This document shows, piece by piece, positions 1 to 7,206 of a stretch of DNA of 31,750 nucleotides; within the stretch, counting starts at the first letter, position 1; every line of letters begins with the position of its first letter. Origin of the DNA: GWB1-38-13 sp964608405 (lineage in GTDB: Bacteria; Patescibacteriota; Microgenomatia; UBA8517). The stretch lies in assembly GCA_964608405.1 (NCBI GenBank), contig CAZSNC010000007.1, positions 1 through 31,750 of the forward strand, read 5' to 3'. Both the position numbers and the translations under genes were made by a program. Below the pieces are notes generated by a model. That model was not told where the DNA came from and ran no database searches. It saw only the letters and a list, made by a program, of their open reading frames with translations.

Positions 1-2
1 TA

Positions 3-428
3 CTTCTTATTGAAGACTCAAATTCCAAGGTGGACTTTTTGATCGTCGGTGTGCATTGGGGTGAGGAGTATAAAGACAAAGCCAACACAAATCAAAGAAA
101 ATGGGCTCGGCAGATGGTTAGTCATGGAGCCGATATTGTAGTGGGACATCATCCGCATTGGGTACAAGACTTTGAGTGCCTAAATGACAAGGGTAATGAC
201 ACAATATCGACCAGTATATGCGACGGAGTTTTGGGAAAACCCGTCTATTATTCACTGGGGAATCTGATTTTTGATCAAATGTGGAGTGAGGAAACAAAAA
301 AAGGTATGCTTGTCAAACTTGTTTTAGAAAAAAGAGGAATAACACAGGAAGAGAGAGTAAATACCTATATCGAAAAACCTGGTCAGCCAAGAATAGAAGA
401 GGTTGTAAGTAATGTCGTCAGTAAATAA
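3..428 (+). CDS. CapA-family (poly-gamma-glutamate capsule type) protein, C-terminal part
   Basis: The reading frame is open from base 3, so the gene enters from the left edge and only its last ~141 codons are visible. The sequence has the CapA/PGA_cap metallophosphatase-like pattern: VGVHWGEEY, then GADIVVGHHPHWVQ, then a YYSLGNLIFDQ segment near the end. In this family these His/Asn/Gly motifs line a calcineurin-like active site, and some members act in poly-gamma-glutamate or capsule polymer export. The substrate cannot be told from this fragment. The stop codon overlaps the convergent 3' end of queA by 11 bases. The family assignment is firm; the biological role is uncertain. Confidence 0.85.
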   Translation, partial: LLIEDSNSKVDFLIVGVHWGEEYKDKANTNQRKWARQMVSHGADIVVGHHPHWVQDFECLNDKGNDTISTSICDGVLGKPVYYSLGNLIFDQMWSEETKKGMLVKLVLEKRGITQEERVNTYIEKPGQPRIEEVVSNVVSK

Positions 429-1479
429 ACATTGCATCACCAAAAGAGAAGAATCGGTATTTGTTTTCAATCGCTTCCCCATAAGCTCTCCCTAAAATAT
501 TACTTTGAAAATCGGTAAATTTATTTTTTGTGTTGGGATATGATGTGAATGCACACACCAGTGCAAGGAGTGTTGACTTGGGTAAGTGAAAATTTGTAAT
601 TAAAGCATCGACAAATTTGAATTTATAAGGAGGATAGATGAAAAGATCGGTAAAACCACTTAACGTATTTTTTTGAATAAAACCTTCTTTATCTGCAAGA
701 GTTTCAAGTACGCGTGTTGTGGTTGTGCCGACTGCAATTATTCTTTTTCCGTTTCTTTTTGCTTGATTTAGACGGTCAATACAATTTTGATCGATACTGA
801 AAGACTCTTCATGGATTTTATGTTTTTCAATCTCGTTTTCTTTAACCGGTGCAAAAGTTCCGAGTCCGACATGAAGTGTTACAAATTCACTTTGAACACC
901 TTTCCTTTTTAATTTATTTAAAAGCTCTTTTGTAAAATGAAGTCCTGCGGTGGGAGCGGCGGACGAACCGAATGTTTTTGCGAAGACGGTCTGATATTTT
1001 TCTCTGAGATCTTTTTCGGAAAGGCTTGAATTAATGTATGGTGGAATGGGTGTTTTTCCAATAATTTGGATTTTTTTAAAAAGTTGGTTTTCGGGAAGAT
1101 TAAATGCAATGTTTGTGATATAGCCGCTTCTTTTTGTAACTTTTCCCCAAAATCCGTCAAAATAGACAGTATCATGAAGAAATAAACCCGGTTTAGTGAT
1201 CACTTCGCACATTCCCTTACCCAAAAACCTCAATATCAACACCTCGACCTTTCCCTTGGTTTTTTTCTTTCCAAATATTCTGGCAGGGAATACCTTGGAC
1301 TTGTTGAAAACCAAGACATCGTTTGAAGAAAGATAATCTTCGATATGAGAAAAGATTTGGTGTGTGATTTCTTGGCTGTTTTTATCCAAGACAAGAAGTC
1401 TTGATGAATCGCGCGGATTTGCGGGAAATTGTGAGATAAGTTCGCGGGGGAGAGTATAGTCAAACTTGGAAATAATCAT
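418..1479 (-). CDS. queA: S-adenosylmethionine:tRNA ribosyltransferase-isomerase (queuosine synthesis)
   Basis: QueA transfers and isomerises the ribosyl part of S-adenosylmethionine onto preQ1 at position 34 of tRNAs with GUN anticodons, giving epoxyqueuosine. The 353-residue protein has full family length and typical segments: an N-terminal FDYTLPRELIAQ-like start (here FDYTLPRELISQFP), DVLVFNKSKVFPAR, a central SSAAPTAGLHFT block, LHVGLGTFAPV and FHLPKSTLL. The ATG lies only four bases after the end of tRNA-Tyr, and there is no Shine-Dalgarno sequence in that space. The gene is therefore probably read from the tRNA promoter and released by tRNA 3' processing. tRNA-Tyr is itself a QueA substrate. 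The 3' end overlaps the CapA-like gene. No other queuosine gene is visible in the window. Confidence 0.96.
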   Translation of the reverse strand: MIISKFDYTLPRELISQFPANPRDSSRLLVLDKNSQEITHQIFSHIEDYLSSNDVLVFNKSKVFPARIFGKKKTKGKVEVLILRFLGKGMCEVITKPGLFLHDTVYFDGFWGKVTKRSGYITNIAFNLPENQLFKKIQIIGKTPIPPYINSSLSEKDLREKYQTVFAKTFGSSAAPTAGLHFTKELLNKLKRKGVQSEFVTLHVGLGTFAPVKENEIEKHKIHEESFSIDQNCIDRLNQAKRNGKRIIAVGTTTTRVLETLADKEGFIQKNTLSGFTDLFIYPPYKFKFVDALITNFHLPKSTLLALVCAFTSYPNTKNKFTDFQSNILGRAYGEAIENKYRFFSFGDAMFIY

Positions 1480-1483
1480 TATG

Positions 1484-1568
1484 TGCTGAGGCCAGGATTC
1501 GAACCTAGGTAGCCCGTTCGGGCGTCAGATTTACAGTCTGATGCGATTGACCACTCCGCCACCTCAGC
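1484..1568 (-). tRNA. tRNA-Tyr (anticodon GTA)
   Basis: On the minus strand the acceptor arms GCTGAGG (1562-1568) and CCTCAGC (1485-1491) pair perfectly, with A as discriminator base. The anticodon stem TCAGA/TCTGA encloses the loop CTGTAAA, giving anticodon GTA. A long GC-rich variable arm (CGCCCG-AACGGGC region) is present, as expected of bacterial class II tRNA-Tyr. The T loop is TTCGAAT. No CCA is encoded: the discriminator is followed by CAT. The anticodon starts with G34, the site that queuosine enzymes modify. Confidence 0.96.
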
Positions 1569-1572
1569 GTTG

Positions 1573-1644
1573 AGCCGGTAATGGGATTCGAACCCGCGAC
1601 CTTCGCTTTACAAAAGCGCTGCTCTACCACTGAGCTATACCGGC
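1573..1644 (-). tRNA. tRNA-Thr (anticodon TGT)
   Basis: The minus strand gives acceptor halves GCCGGTA (1638-1644) and TACCGGC (1574-1580) with discriminator T. The D arm is GCTCAGTGGTAGAGC and the anticodon loop TTTGTAA gives anticodon TGT (Thr). The T loop is TTCGAAT. The outer anticodon-stem pair (G/A) and one T-stem pair look mismatched, but the overall cloverleaf is clear. CCA is not encoded. Only four bases separate it from tRNA-Tyr, so the two are one transcript. Confidence 0.94.
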
Positions 1645-1658
1645 AATAAGGTAATGAG

Positions 1659-1687
1659 ATTATAACAAAAAATAGCATCTTCTTGAA
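1659..1687 (-). promoter_or_regulatory. Probable promoter of the tRNA-Thr/tRNA-Tyr/queA transcript
   Basis: On the minus strand there is a perfect -10 hexamer TATAAT (1659-1664) and a weak -35 TTCAAG (1682-1687) separated by 17 bases. Transcription would start about seven bases further on, just ahead of tRNA-Thr at 1644. Confidence 0.6.
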
Positions 1688-1711
1688 GCGAAAAAGATTG
1701 GAGAAATGAAA

Positions 1712-1901
1712 GACCCTGCATGAGGGGATAAGGTGAAGTTTTTCCTCGAATGAACGAGGTGGGTAGATTCAACCCAAAGCCCTCGGGCGATGGGCAATTC
1801 ATCCTTGGCAGTTTTAGTGCCACCTCCGCAAAGCGGAAGACCCAGATAAAGCTTTTTTGATGAGGAAAAAGCTTTCCCTTAAACCTTCCCCAAACAGGGT
1901 C
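1712..1901 (-). ncRNA. Candidate structured non-coding RNA, about 190 nt, class not assigned
   Basis: This fills the ~315-base gap between tRNA-Thr and the M50 protease gene. Read on the minus strand, the ends pair as GACCCTG (1895-1901) with CAGGGTC (1712-1718). Just inside, GGGG-AAGGT pairs with ACCTT-AT-CCCC. A further 9-base match, TTTTTCCTC with GAGGAAAAA, can extend this closing stem. The interior holds local hairpins: CTTCCGC/GCGGAGG with a TTT loop, TGGCA/TGCCA, GCC/GGC with a CGAG loop, TGGGT/ACCCA and CCTCG/CGAGG. A promoter-like pair of hexamers places the start at the first base of the outer helix. I see no RNase P, tmRNA or SRP RNA signature. Length and the long closing stem recall 6S RNA, but the branched interior does not clearly fit. 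No convincing ORF lies here. Confidence 0.6.
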
Positions 1902-1907
1902 AATTTA

Positions 1908-1935
1908 ATAATAGCATATTGTGTAAACATAGCAA
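1908..1935 (-). promoter_or_regulatory. Probable promoter of the structured RNA
   Basis: On the minus strand, -35 TTGCTA (1930-1935) and -10 TATTAT (1908-1913) are 16 bases apart. The expected start, about seven bases after the -10, coincides with base 1901, the first base of the terminal helix of the structured RNA. Confidence 0.5.
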
Positions 1936-1959
1936 AACAATGGTGACACTTACTTTCCT

Positions 1960-2616
1960 TTAAAATGAACCGAAGCCAGGTATCAGAAGTTTGATCATAA
2001 AGTTAATTACAGGAGAAAATACAATGGAGAGTGGTGATTCGCCTCCGATTGTTGGGAAGATCAGAAAAAAGAGAATTATAATGCCATACCTTTGAAGAAA
2101 AATCTCTGCCTCGCGCGCTTCTTTTTCCGGTAAAAATCCGACAAATATTTTACCACCATCCAGAGGATTTACCGGAATAATGTTAAATAGTGCCAAAGAC
2201 AGATTAAGGATAATTATCGGAATAAAGATGGAAAGAAGTGTTGAATATATTGTAGAAAAGGGAGAAAAAGGAAGTCTTAATATAAGTGAAAGAAGAATCG
2301 CAAGAATTATATTTGAAGCAGGACCAGCCAGGGAAATAAGACCAGCATCACGCCTTGGATTTCTTAAGTTATAAGGATCGAACTGAACCGGCTTTGCCCA
2401 ACCGAAAGGGATTACCGGAATTCCCATGGCCCTCATAAACGTAAGAACCAGAAGAAGTGTTGTTCCCACCCTGTCGTAATGAACAAGCGGATTTAAAGAA
2501 AGCCTGCCCATCAATCTTGCCGTCGGATCACCAAGCCTGTCCGCCATCCAAGCGTGCGCGGCTTCGTGAACGGTGATTGCAATTACAAACGCTAAAATCC
2601 ATCCGATTATTTCCAT
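1960..2616 (-). CDS. Site-2-protease-type (M50 family) membrane zinc metalloprotease
   Basis: This is a compact M50 intramembrane protease of 218 residues. The zinc-binding motif HEAAH sits at residues 17-21 inside the first membrane helix, and the third ligand motif NPLDGG follows near residue 150-155; several other hydrophobic helices are visible. There is no PDZ domain, unlike the second M50 protease (rseP) in this window. I chose the ATG at 2616 rather than an upstream in-frame codon at 2661, because AAAGGT lies eight bases before it and the M50 N-terminus starts directly there. The gene is divergent from rpmB, and the rpmB promoter overlaps its ribosome binding site. The substrate is unknown. 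Confidence 0.9.
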   Translation of the reverse strand: MEIIGWILAFVIAITVHEAAHAWMADRLGDPTARLMGRLSLNPLVHYDRVGTTLLLVLTFMRAMGIPVIPFGWAKPVQFDPYNLRNPRRDAGLISLAGPASNIILAILLSLILRLPFSPFSTIYSTLLSIFIPIIILNLSLALFNIIPVNPLDGGKIFVGFLPEKEAREAEIFLQRYGIIILFFLIFPTIGGESPLSIVFSPVINFMIKLLIPGFGSF

Positions 2617-2626
2617 AATTTTACCT

Positions 2627-2655
2627 TTGCGAAAATCTTTCTTTATTAGTATAAT
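2627..2655 (+). promoter_or_regulatory. Probable rpmB promoter
   Basis: Plus strand: -35 TTGCGA (2627-2632), a 17-base spacer and a perfect -10 TATAAT (2650-2655). The predicted start at about 2662 is just before the palindrome at 2664-2685, leaving a leader of roughly 54 bases for rpmB. It overlaps the divergent M50 gene's ribosome binding region. Confidence 0.55.
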
Positions 2656-2663
2656 CAACATTG

Positions 2664-2685
2664 TCGCAAATTCATAGATTTGCGA
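2664..2685 (+). promoter_or_regulatory. Perfect 8-bp palindrome at the 5' end of the rpmB leader
   Basis: TCGCAAAT and ATTTGCGA form a perfect inverted repeat around a six-base loop. It lies at the predicted 5' end of the rpmB mRNA and is followed by a strongly T-rich stretch up to the start codon. It may be an RNA hairpin that stabilises or regulates the message, an attenuator, or a DNA operator between the divergent genes. Confidence 0.5.
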
Positions 2686-2715
2686 TTTATAATTTTATAG
2701 TTTTATTTTTTTTAT

Positions 2716-2982
2716 ATGTCTTACGTTTGTCAGATTTGTCACAAGGGAAACGTTGCCGGTCATTCAAAAAAGCACAAAAGAGGTGTTGCCGGAAAACGTT
2801 GGAAGTTTCGTGCACAGGTCACTCCGAGATTGTTTAAGATAAACCTGCAGAAGAAAACGGTTGTTGTTGGGGGAGAGGAAAAGCAAATGAGACTTTGTGC
2901 GAAATGTATTAAAAGAATAAAAAACTTTGGCAATATTGGGAATTACAAAAGCATTTCTTTTGCAAAGGCAAGTAAATCTTAA
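2716..2982 (+). CDS. rpmB: 50S ribosomal protein L28 (bL28)
   Basis: bL28 is a large-subunit ribosomal protein. This 88-residue protein starts MSYVCQIC and contains a basic HSKKHKRG-like N-terminal part, the RWKFRAQ/TPRLFKIN segment typical of L28, and a C-terminal MRLCAKCIKRI segment. The two CxxC pairs make it a zinc-binding (C+) form. No Shine-Dalgarno sequence precedes the ATG; instead the leader is T-rich with an 8-bp hairpin near its 5' end. It is transcribed alone, with the convergent fmt gene downstream. Confidence 0.93.
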   Translation: MSYVCQICHKGNVAGHSKKHKRGVAGKRWKFRAQVTPRLFKINLQKKTVVVGGEEKQMRLCAKCIKRIKNFGNIGNYKSISFAKASKS

Positions 2983-3021
2983 CTTCAAGCTTTAGCCGAG
3001 GTATTTTGTTTTTGCCCTCTA

Positions 3022-3978
3022 TCACTCGAATTTGTTTTGGGGATATCCTTCACAGAATTGTTTCCAGGAAACTATGGATTTTCCTTCCAGTTGGACTTCA
3101 TCTATAAATAATTTATTTTCCGAAACGTGAGTCTTGAGGATTTTAATTCGAAGAAGTTGGTTTTTAATTTTGATGTTTGTCCAGGCAATAGGCCAGGAAT
3201 ACATAGCCCTTACAAAATTGTTTACACCTTCGGCCGTGGTGTTTAAAACATATGCTTCATTGTTTGTCTTCATCCAGGAGATATCCATTTTATTATCTTT
3301 TGGGGTTTTGCCTTGGATGAGGGATGCAATAATTTGTCCCGGAATAAAACTGTCATCCTTTTTAATCTGACGGGTAAAGGAGGCAATTTTTTCATCCTGA
3401 TTCTTGACGGCAATTTTTCCTGCCAAGTAAGCCTCGATTAATGTCGGCATGACTTCGGCAGCTCTTTCAAAAAGGCGCCTTCTTAACGACTCACTTGTAT
3501 CGAAAGGGGTTATTTCATCTTTAAATTGAGAGACTATTGCCCCGTGATCGAGTTTTTCATCAAGTTTGATAATACTTACACCCGTTATTGGATAACCTGA
3601 AATAATAGATGCCTGGATAGGGGAGGCTCCGCGCCAACTCGGAAGAAGTGAGGGGTGGATATTTAATATTCCGTATCGGAAGTGTTTAATCACAGATTCC
3701 GGAATTATTTCGCCATATGAGGCAAGTACACCAAGGTCGGCTTCAATATTTTCTTTTACCACATCGTTCGGGTCAAAAAACTTAGCAATTTTTTTGTTGT
3801 ATGCCCACTCGTCTACCGCAGAATATGACATTTTTTGCTCTCTCCCTGAAGGTTTTGCCGGTTGTGTGATTACTGCTTCAATGGGATGTTGGTTTGCATT
3901 GGTTCGGAAATGCTTAAGCAGTCCGTCAACTACGGGGACCACATAATCGGGGGTACCAAAAAATACAATTCTACTCAT
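3022..3978 (-). CDS. fmt: Methionyl-tRNA formyltransferase
   Basis: Fmt formylates Met-tRNA for translation initiation using 10-formyl-tetrahydrofolate. The 318-residue protein starts MSRIVFFGTPDYVVPV and has the family catalytic region: ADLGVLASYGEIIP, then ILNIHPSLLPSWRGASPIQ, which holds the Asn-His-Pro and SLLP motifs, followed by TGVSIIKLDEKLDHGAI. A C-terminal OB-like tRNA-binding domain is present. I chose the ATG at 3978 over an upstream TTG at 3993, because the TTG overlaps the last base of a TATAAT promoter box (3993-3998) and the conserved N-terminus begins at the ATG. The mRNA would have a leader of only about eight bases. Its partner enzyme def lies ~0.45 kb upstream on the same strand. 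Confidence 0.95.
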   Translation of the reverse strand: MSRIVFFGTPDYVVPVVDGLLKHFRTNANQHPIEAVITQPAKPSGREQKMSYSAVDEWAYNKKIAKFFDPNDVVKENIEADLGVLASYGEIIPESVIKHFRYGILNIHPSLLPSWRGASPIQASIISGYPITGVSIIKLDEKLDHGAIVSQFKDEITPFDTSESLRRRLFERAAEVMPTLIEAYLAGKIAVKNQDEKIASFTRQIKKDDSFIPGQIIASLIQGKTPKDNKMDISWMKTNNEAYVLNTTAEGVNNFVRAMYSWPIAWTNIKIKNQLLRIKILKTHVSENKLFIDEVQLEGKSIVSWKQFCEGYPQNKFE

Positions 3979-3992
3979 ATGATGCAAATGCA

Positions 3993-4022
3993 ATTATACG
4001 TGCTATAATAGCCAACTATCAA
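3993..4022 (-). promoter_or_regulatory. fmt promoter, overlapping a divergent -10 box
   Basis: Minus strand: -35 TTGATA (4017-4022), an 18-base spacer and -10 TATAAT (3993-3998), 14 bases before the fmt ATG. Within the spacer, on the plus strand, a second TATAAT (4004-4009) faces the orphan gene at 4028. The two promoters are therefore interleaved. Confidence 0.6.
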
Positions 4023-4027
4023 TTACC

Positions 4028-4411
4028 ATGTCAGAAAGAAAAGGTTTCTGTTCGCTTAAACTCGAGACGATAAACAGAAGAAATCAGGGTTTTACAAAAA
4101 TTAAACCAAGTCATGCCTTTCAGAGAAATTGTGAGTTGAAAGATCAAGAGGGGTGTGTACATCGAGAAAACGGATACCACTGTTTTTATTGCCTTCGAGC
4201 AAAAAGTGACTGCGAAACTGCATCTACATGCTTCACCAACTTGGGTTTTACTCTAAAAAATAACAATCTTGACAATGCTGACCGTAAACCATTCGGATAT
4301 CGAGTGGTTGGTGAGAAGCAGGTTGGTCCAAGTAAAATACAGTATCTTTCTTTTAATATTTATAACGGCGTAGTTACACTTAGTTCGATTACATTCAATA
4401 CAACCGAGTAA
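4028..4411 (+). CDS. Hypothetical Cys-rich protein
   Basis: I do not recognise this 127-residue protein. It has seven cysteines in its first 68 residues (8, 35, 43, 52, 55, 62, 68), including a CFYC pair and nearby His44 and His51, which suggests a small metal-binding (zinc-ribbon-like) module. No cysteines occur in the C-terminal half, which looks beta-rich. There is no signal peptide or membrane segment. A TATAAT box lies 18 bases before the ATG, and no Shine-Dalgarno sequence is seen. It is flanked by fmt (divergent) and def (convergent). The reading frame is credible because of length and promoter; function is unknown. Confidence 0.6.
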   Translation: MSERKGFCSLKLETINRRNQGFTKIKPSHAFQRNCELKDQEGCVHRENGYHCFYCLRAKSDCETASTCFTNLGFTLKNNNLDNADRKPFGYRVVGEKQVGPSKIQYLSFNIYNGVVTLSSITFNTTE

Positions 4412-4422
4412 GTGAACCGGGG

Positions 4423-4947
4423 TTAAATATCCACTCTTTCCCATTCTCCATCGACTAATTCATAAAGAGGTTTTTTTTGCTCCAGTAGTCGGTCGGTAAA
4501 AAGTACTCCTTCAAGATGATCTATTTCGTGTTGGATAATTTGTGCTTCAAATCCGTCGAAAAGTGAGGTTATTTTATCTCCCTTTTCGTTTAAATAATTA
4601 ACCTTTATTGAGTCCGGGCGTTTCAATGGTCCGTACAGGTTGGGGAGGGAAAGGCATCCTTCCATAAGTTTTGTATGTTCCTCCATCAATTCCTTTGCTT
4701 TTTTTGAAACTGATATCACCTGTGGGTTGATGATAATTTTTACTGCTTCTTTCGGTTTAATGGCAAACATCCTAAGGCTTTTACCGATTTGCGGAGCAGC
4801 AAGTCCGACACCAATAGGATCCTTTTGGATAATCAATGTGTCCTTCAGGTCCTTGATCAAATTAAATAATTTCTTATCCAAATTTTGAACCTCTTTTGAT
4901 TTGAGTCGTAGTATCGGGTCTTTGACTGTTACAATCTTTTGGATCAT
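4423..4947 (-). CDS. def: Peptide deformylase
   Basis: Def removes the formyl group from nascent N-formylmethionine. The 174-residue protein has all three family motifs: motif 1 GVGLAAPQIG (about residues 46-55), motif 2 EGCLSLP with the metal-binding Cys (about 94-100), and motif 3 QHEIDHLEG with the metal-binding His pair and catalytic Glu (about 136-144). It lies 27 bases downstream of the O-antigen-ligase-like gene on the same strand and upstream of fmt, with the Cys-rich orphan between them on the opposite strand. Together, fmt and def close the formylmethionine cycle. Confidence 0.96.
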   Translation of the reverse strand: MIQKIVTVKDPILRLKSKEVQNLDKKLFNLIKDLKDTLIIQKDPIGVGLAAPQIGKSLRMFAIKPKEAVKIIINPQVISVSKKAKELMEEHTKLMEGCLSLPNLYGPLKRPDSIKVNYLNEKGDKITSLFDGFEAQIIQHEIDHLEGVLFTDRLLEQKKPLYELVDGEWERVDI

Positions 4948-4974
4948 ACAAGGTATATTTTACTATAATTGAGG

Positions 4975-7080
4975 CTATTTTGCAGATGTTTCTAACTTTT
5001 CAAGTTCCTCGGCGATTTTTTTATCATTTGGATCGATGTTTGAAAGAATGTATTTAAGTTGTTCTTTGGCCTGATCTATCATCCCTGAATCGGAAAGAAT
5101 TATTGCGTATGCATAGCGGGCGTCTTTATAGTTGGCTTTTAATTCTATGGTCTTTTTGAGAATTTCGACACTTTTTTCGATGTTGCCGATACGGTAATAG
5201 GTAAGGCTTAAGTTGTAATACAACTTCGCCTCGGTAGGAGCCATCTGGATCCCTTTTTCCAAAGCTTCCTTTGCCTTTAATATGTAAACGGGATTTATAT
5301 CCGTTAGTCTAATGCCGATACGTGCTTTGTTTCTTAATATGTTCAGGTTATTGGGTGAGAGATCTTCGGCGACAGAAATTTGCGAAAACGCATTTTCCGA
5401 GAAGCGTTTGGCACCGTCTTCGTTTTCCTGATCTTTATAAATTAAGGCAATATCGGATAGCCTGCTTGCCAGCTCGTCGTGGTAAATTGCTTCTTTCTGA
5501 GAAAGTTTAATTGCGGAATTAATCGTTTGAACAGAATCGATTAGCTTTCCCTCTTTTGCGAAAGAACTGGCTTTATTGTATAAAATATCGGCATACCAGT
5601 AACGAATTATTAAATATATGAAAAACCCCCCTATAAAAAGCGTGACGTAAATTGCCGTTTTTTGAATATCTGCAGGCATTTTCTCATGTAAATGTTTTTC
5701 GTCTGATTTATCGTCTTCTGACATCAAGACAATAGTCATTGCCGGAAAGAGGTAAAAAAGAATATTCACCGGAACAACCGAAAATCCAAAAAAATTGGTT
5801 ACTAAAATTGATAAATAACCGGAAATGAGGGCTATGTGAACCATTTTGTTTTCGGGTGGATTTGAAGGATCGTCAAAGCTTATGGTCCAGCGTCCCGAGA
5901 CACGCTTTATCATTATTTGCCTGAGGAAGATGAGGCAAATGGCCGCAATTAGTGTCATGTACGAAAGAATTCCAACACTTCCGGTTGTTGCCATAAAATT
6001 CAGGTACTCGTTGTGTGCTTTGTTGTAAAGAAAATCCCACTCGGAAACGAGATTGTGGCTTACCGGCCGAAATTGGTAATAGGAAAACGCAAATGTCTCG
6101 ACTCCTGATCCGAAAAGCGGATAGTGTTTCCAGATATCAAGTGCCCCACGCCAGACTATTTTTCTTATTTCAACAGAGCTCGAGCCTCCAACTTCAAGTG
6201 CGGGTCCTCCAGCTTGGGTTTCTTGAATTGGCTCTATGGGGGAAGAATATGTTTTTTTAATAATCTGGGAAATATTGGGAGTCCAGGGCGTTCCGATTAT
6301 TAAAGCGGTGAATAAAAATAATAGACTGCTTACTATAAATTGCCTGATAATTTGGGTGTTTTTGTATTGTGTGGCAATTGATAAGCCCCAAAAAGAAAAT
6401 AAGGCAGTAATAAGTCCGAGTATTCCGGAGCGTGATTTGGTAAAAAGCAGTGTTATGAATATAACCAGGGAAAGCAGTAGATAAAGATATCTTTTTTTAC
6501 TCTTGGCATCCGTGATTAGACCATAGGTCAAACTCAGCGGAAGGACAGCAACAAGCCATGCCGCCATCCAATTTGGCTGTCCGAAAGTCGAAAAGACTCT
6601 GTTTTGAACATCCTGTATCCAGATATTTTTGTCGATACCGAGGCGTTCTAATATACCGTAAAGTGACGAAAGAAATGTGGCGGTAAGAGTAACATTAATA
6701 ATTGGCCTGATGTCTTTCTTTTGTAAATTTGAGACAAACCCAAAGTAAAGGGTGAAATAACAGAAAAGCGAGACGATTCCGCCGTTAAAACGGCTGTAAT
6801 ACCCCAATAGTGAAGTTCTGATATCAACCGAAACAAATGTTGAAATTATTTGACTTGCCAAGAAAATCAAAATCGGAACGTAAAGAGCGGTTTTATTGAA
6901 TATAAGACGTTTTTCATAAATAGAGCGAATGATCCAAGCAGTGGAAATAGCCACAGTTAGTAGGTAAACAACTATGATTTTGTTGAATTCAAATAGCTCG
7001 GATGTGGAAGGGAAGAGGATTAAAGGAACAATAAAAAAAAGACTTTGGTATAAAACAGCGATGATTTTTTTAACCTTCAT
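4975..7080 (-). CDS. O-antigen ligase/polymerase-family membrane protein with C-terminal TPR repeats
   Basis: This is a 701-residue integral membrane protein. About ten or more hydrophobic segments fill residues ~1-500. Family marks of the Wzy/WaaL (O-Ag_Lig) group are visible: FSTFGQPNWMAAWLVAVLPL, TKSRSGILGL in a membrane segment, and KAHNEYLNFMATTG in the large extracytoplasmic loop, containing the key His. From ~residue 510 onward the chain is soluble and helical, with repeats such as AKLYYNLSLTYYRIGNIEKS that look like tetratricopeptide repeats. Members join or polymerise lipid-linked glycans, so this may glycosylate envelope or surface-layer components; the acceptor is unknown. A good promoter ends eight bases before the ATG, so the mRNA is probably leaderless. 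Confidence 0.85.
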   Translation of the reverse strand: MKVKKIIAVLYQSLFFIVPLILFPSTSELFEFNKIIVVYLLTVAISTAWIIRSIYEKRLIFNKTALYVPILIFLASQIISTFVSVDIRTSLLGYYSRFNGGIVSLFCYFTLYFGFVSNLQKKDIRPIINVTLTATFLSSLYGILERLGIDKNIWIQDVQNRVFSTFGQPNWMAAWLVAVLPLSLTYGLITDAKSKKRYLYLLLSLVIFITLLFTKSRSGILGLITALFSFWGLSIATQYKNTQIIRQFIVSSLLFLFTALIIGTPWTPNISQIIKKTYSSPIEPIQETQAGGPALEVGGSSSVEIRKIVWRGALDIWKHYPLFGSGVETFAFSYYQFRPVSHNLVSEWDFLYNKAHNEYLNFMATTGSVGILSYMTLIAAICLIFLRQIMIKRVSGRWTISFDDPSNPPENKMVHIALISGYLSILVTNFFGFSVVPVNILFYLFPAMTIVLMSEDDKSDEKHLHEKMPADIQKTAIYVTLFIGGFFIYLIIRYWYADILYNKASSFAKEGKLIDSVQTINSAIKLSQKEAIYHDELASRLSDIALIYKDQENEDGAKRFSENAFSQISVAEDLSPNNLNILRNKARIGIRLTDINPVYILKAKEALEKGIQMAPTEAKLYYNLSLTYYRIGNIEKSVEILKKTIELKANYKDARYAYAIILSDSGMIDQAKEQLKYILSNIDPNDKKIAEELEKLETSAK

Positions 7081-7088
7081 TAATGCTA

Positions 7089-7117
7089 AATTTACATTAA
7101 TATCCCCAAACTGACAA
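7089..7117 (-). promoter_or_regulatory. Promoter of the O-antigen-ligase-like gene
   Basis: Minus strand: -35 TTGTCA (7112-7117), a 17-base spacer and -10 TAAATT (7089-7094). Only eight bases separate the -10 box from the ATG, so the transcript should begin at or next to the start codon. Confidence 0.6.
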
Positions 7118-7147
7118 GAAACATTAAAAATCGTAACTAATTAACCC

Positions 7148-7177
7148 TTAACTTTACAGTCGTATTTGGATTATACT
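7148..7177 (+). promoter_or_regulatory. Probable mreB-mrdA promoter
   Basis: Plus strand: TTAACT (7148-7153), an 18-base spacer and TATACT (7172-7177). The -10 box is 29 bases before the mreB ATG, leaving a short leader without an evident Shine-Dalgarno sequence. Confidence 0.45.
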
Positions 7178-7206
7178 GTCGGTAGTGTGGCTTCAAATTT
7201 ATTGAC

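Noticed and set aside
1635..1823. Minus-strand ORF of 62 codons across the tRNA-Thr/structured RNA region
   Set aside because: It overlaps the tRNA and the strongly paired RNA, has no family likeness and no ribosome binding site; base pairing explains the sequence better.
1712..1901. RNase P RNA, tmRNA or SRP RNA identity for the structured region
   Set aside because: The conserved GAAAGTCC-type, tRNA-like T-arm/tag and GGAAG-AGCA loop signatures of these RNAs are not visible, and the length is too short for the first two.
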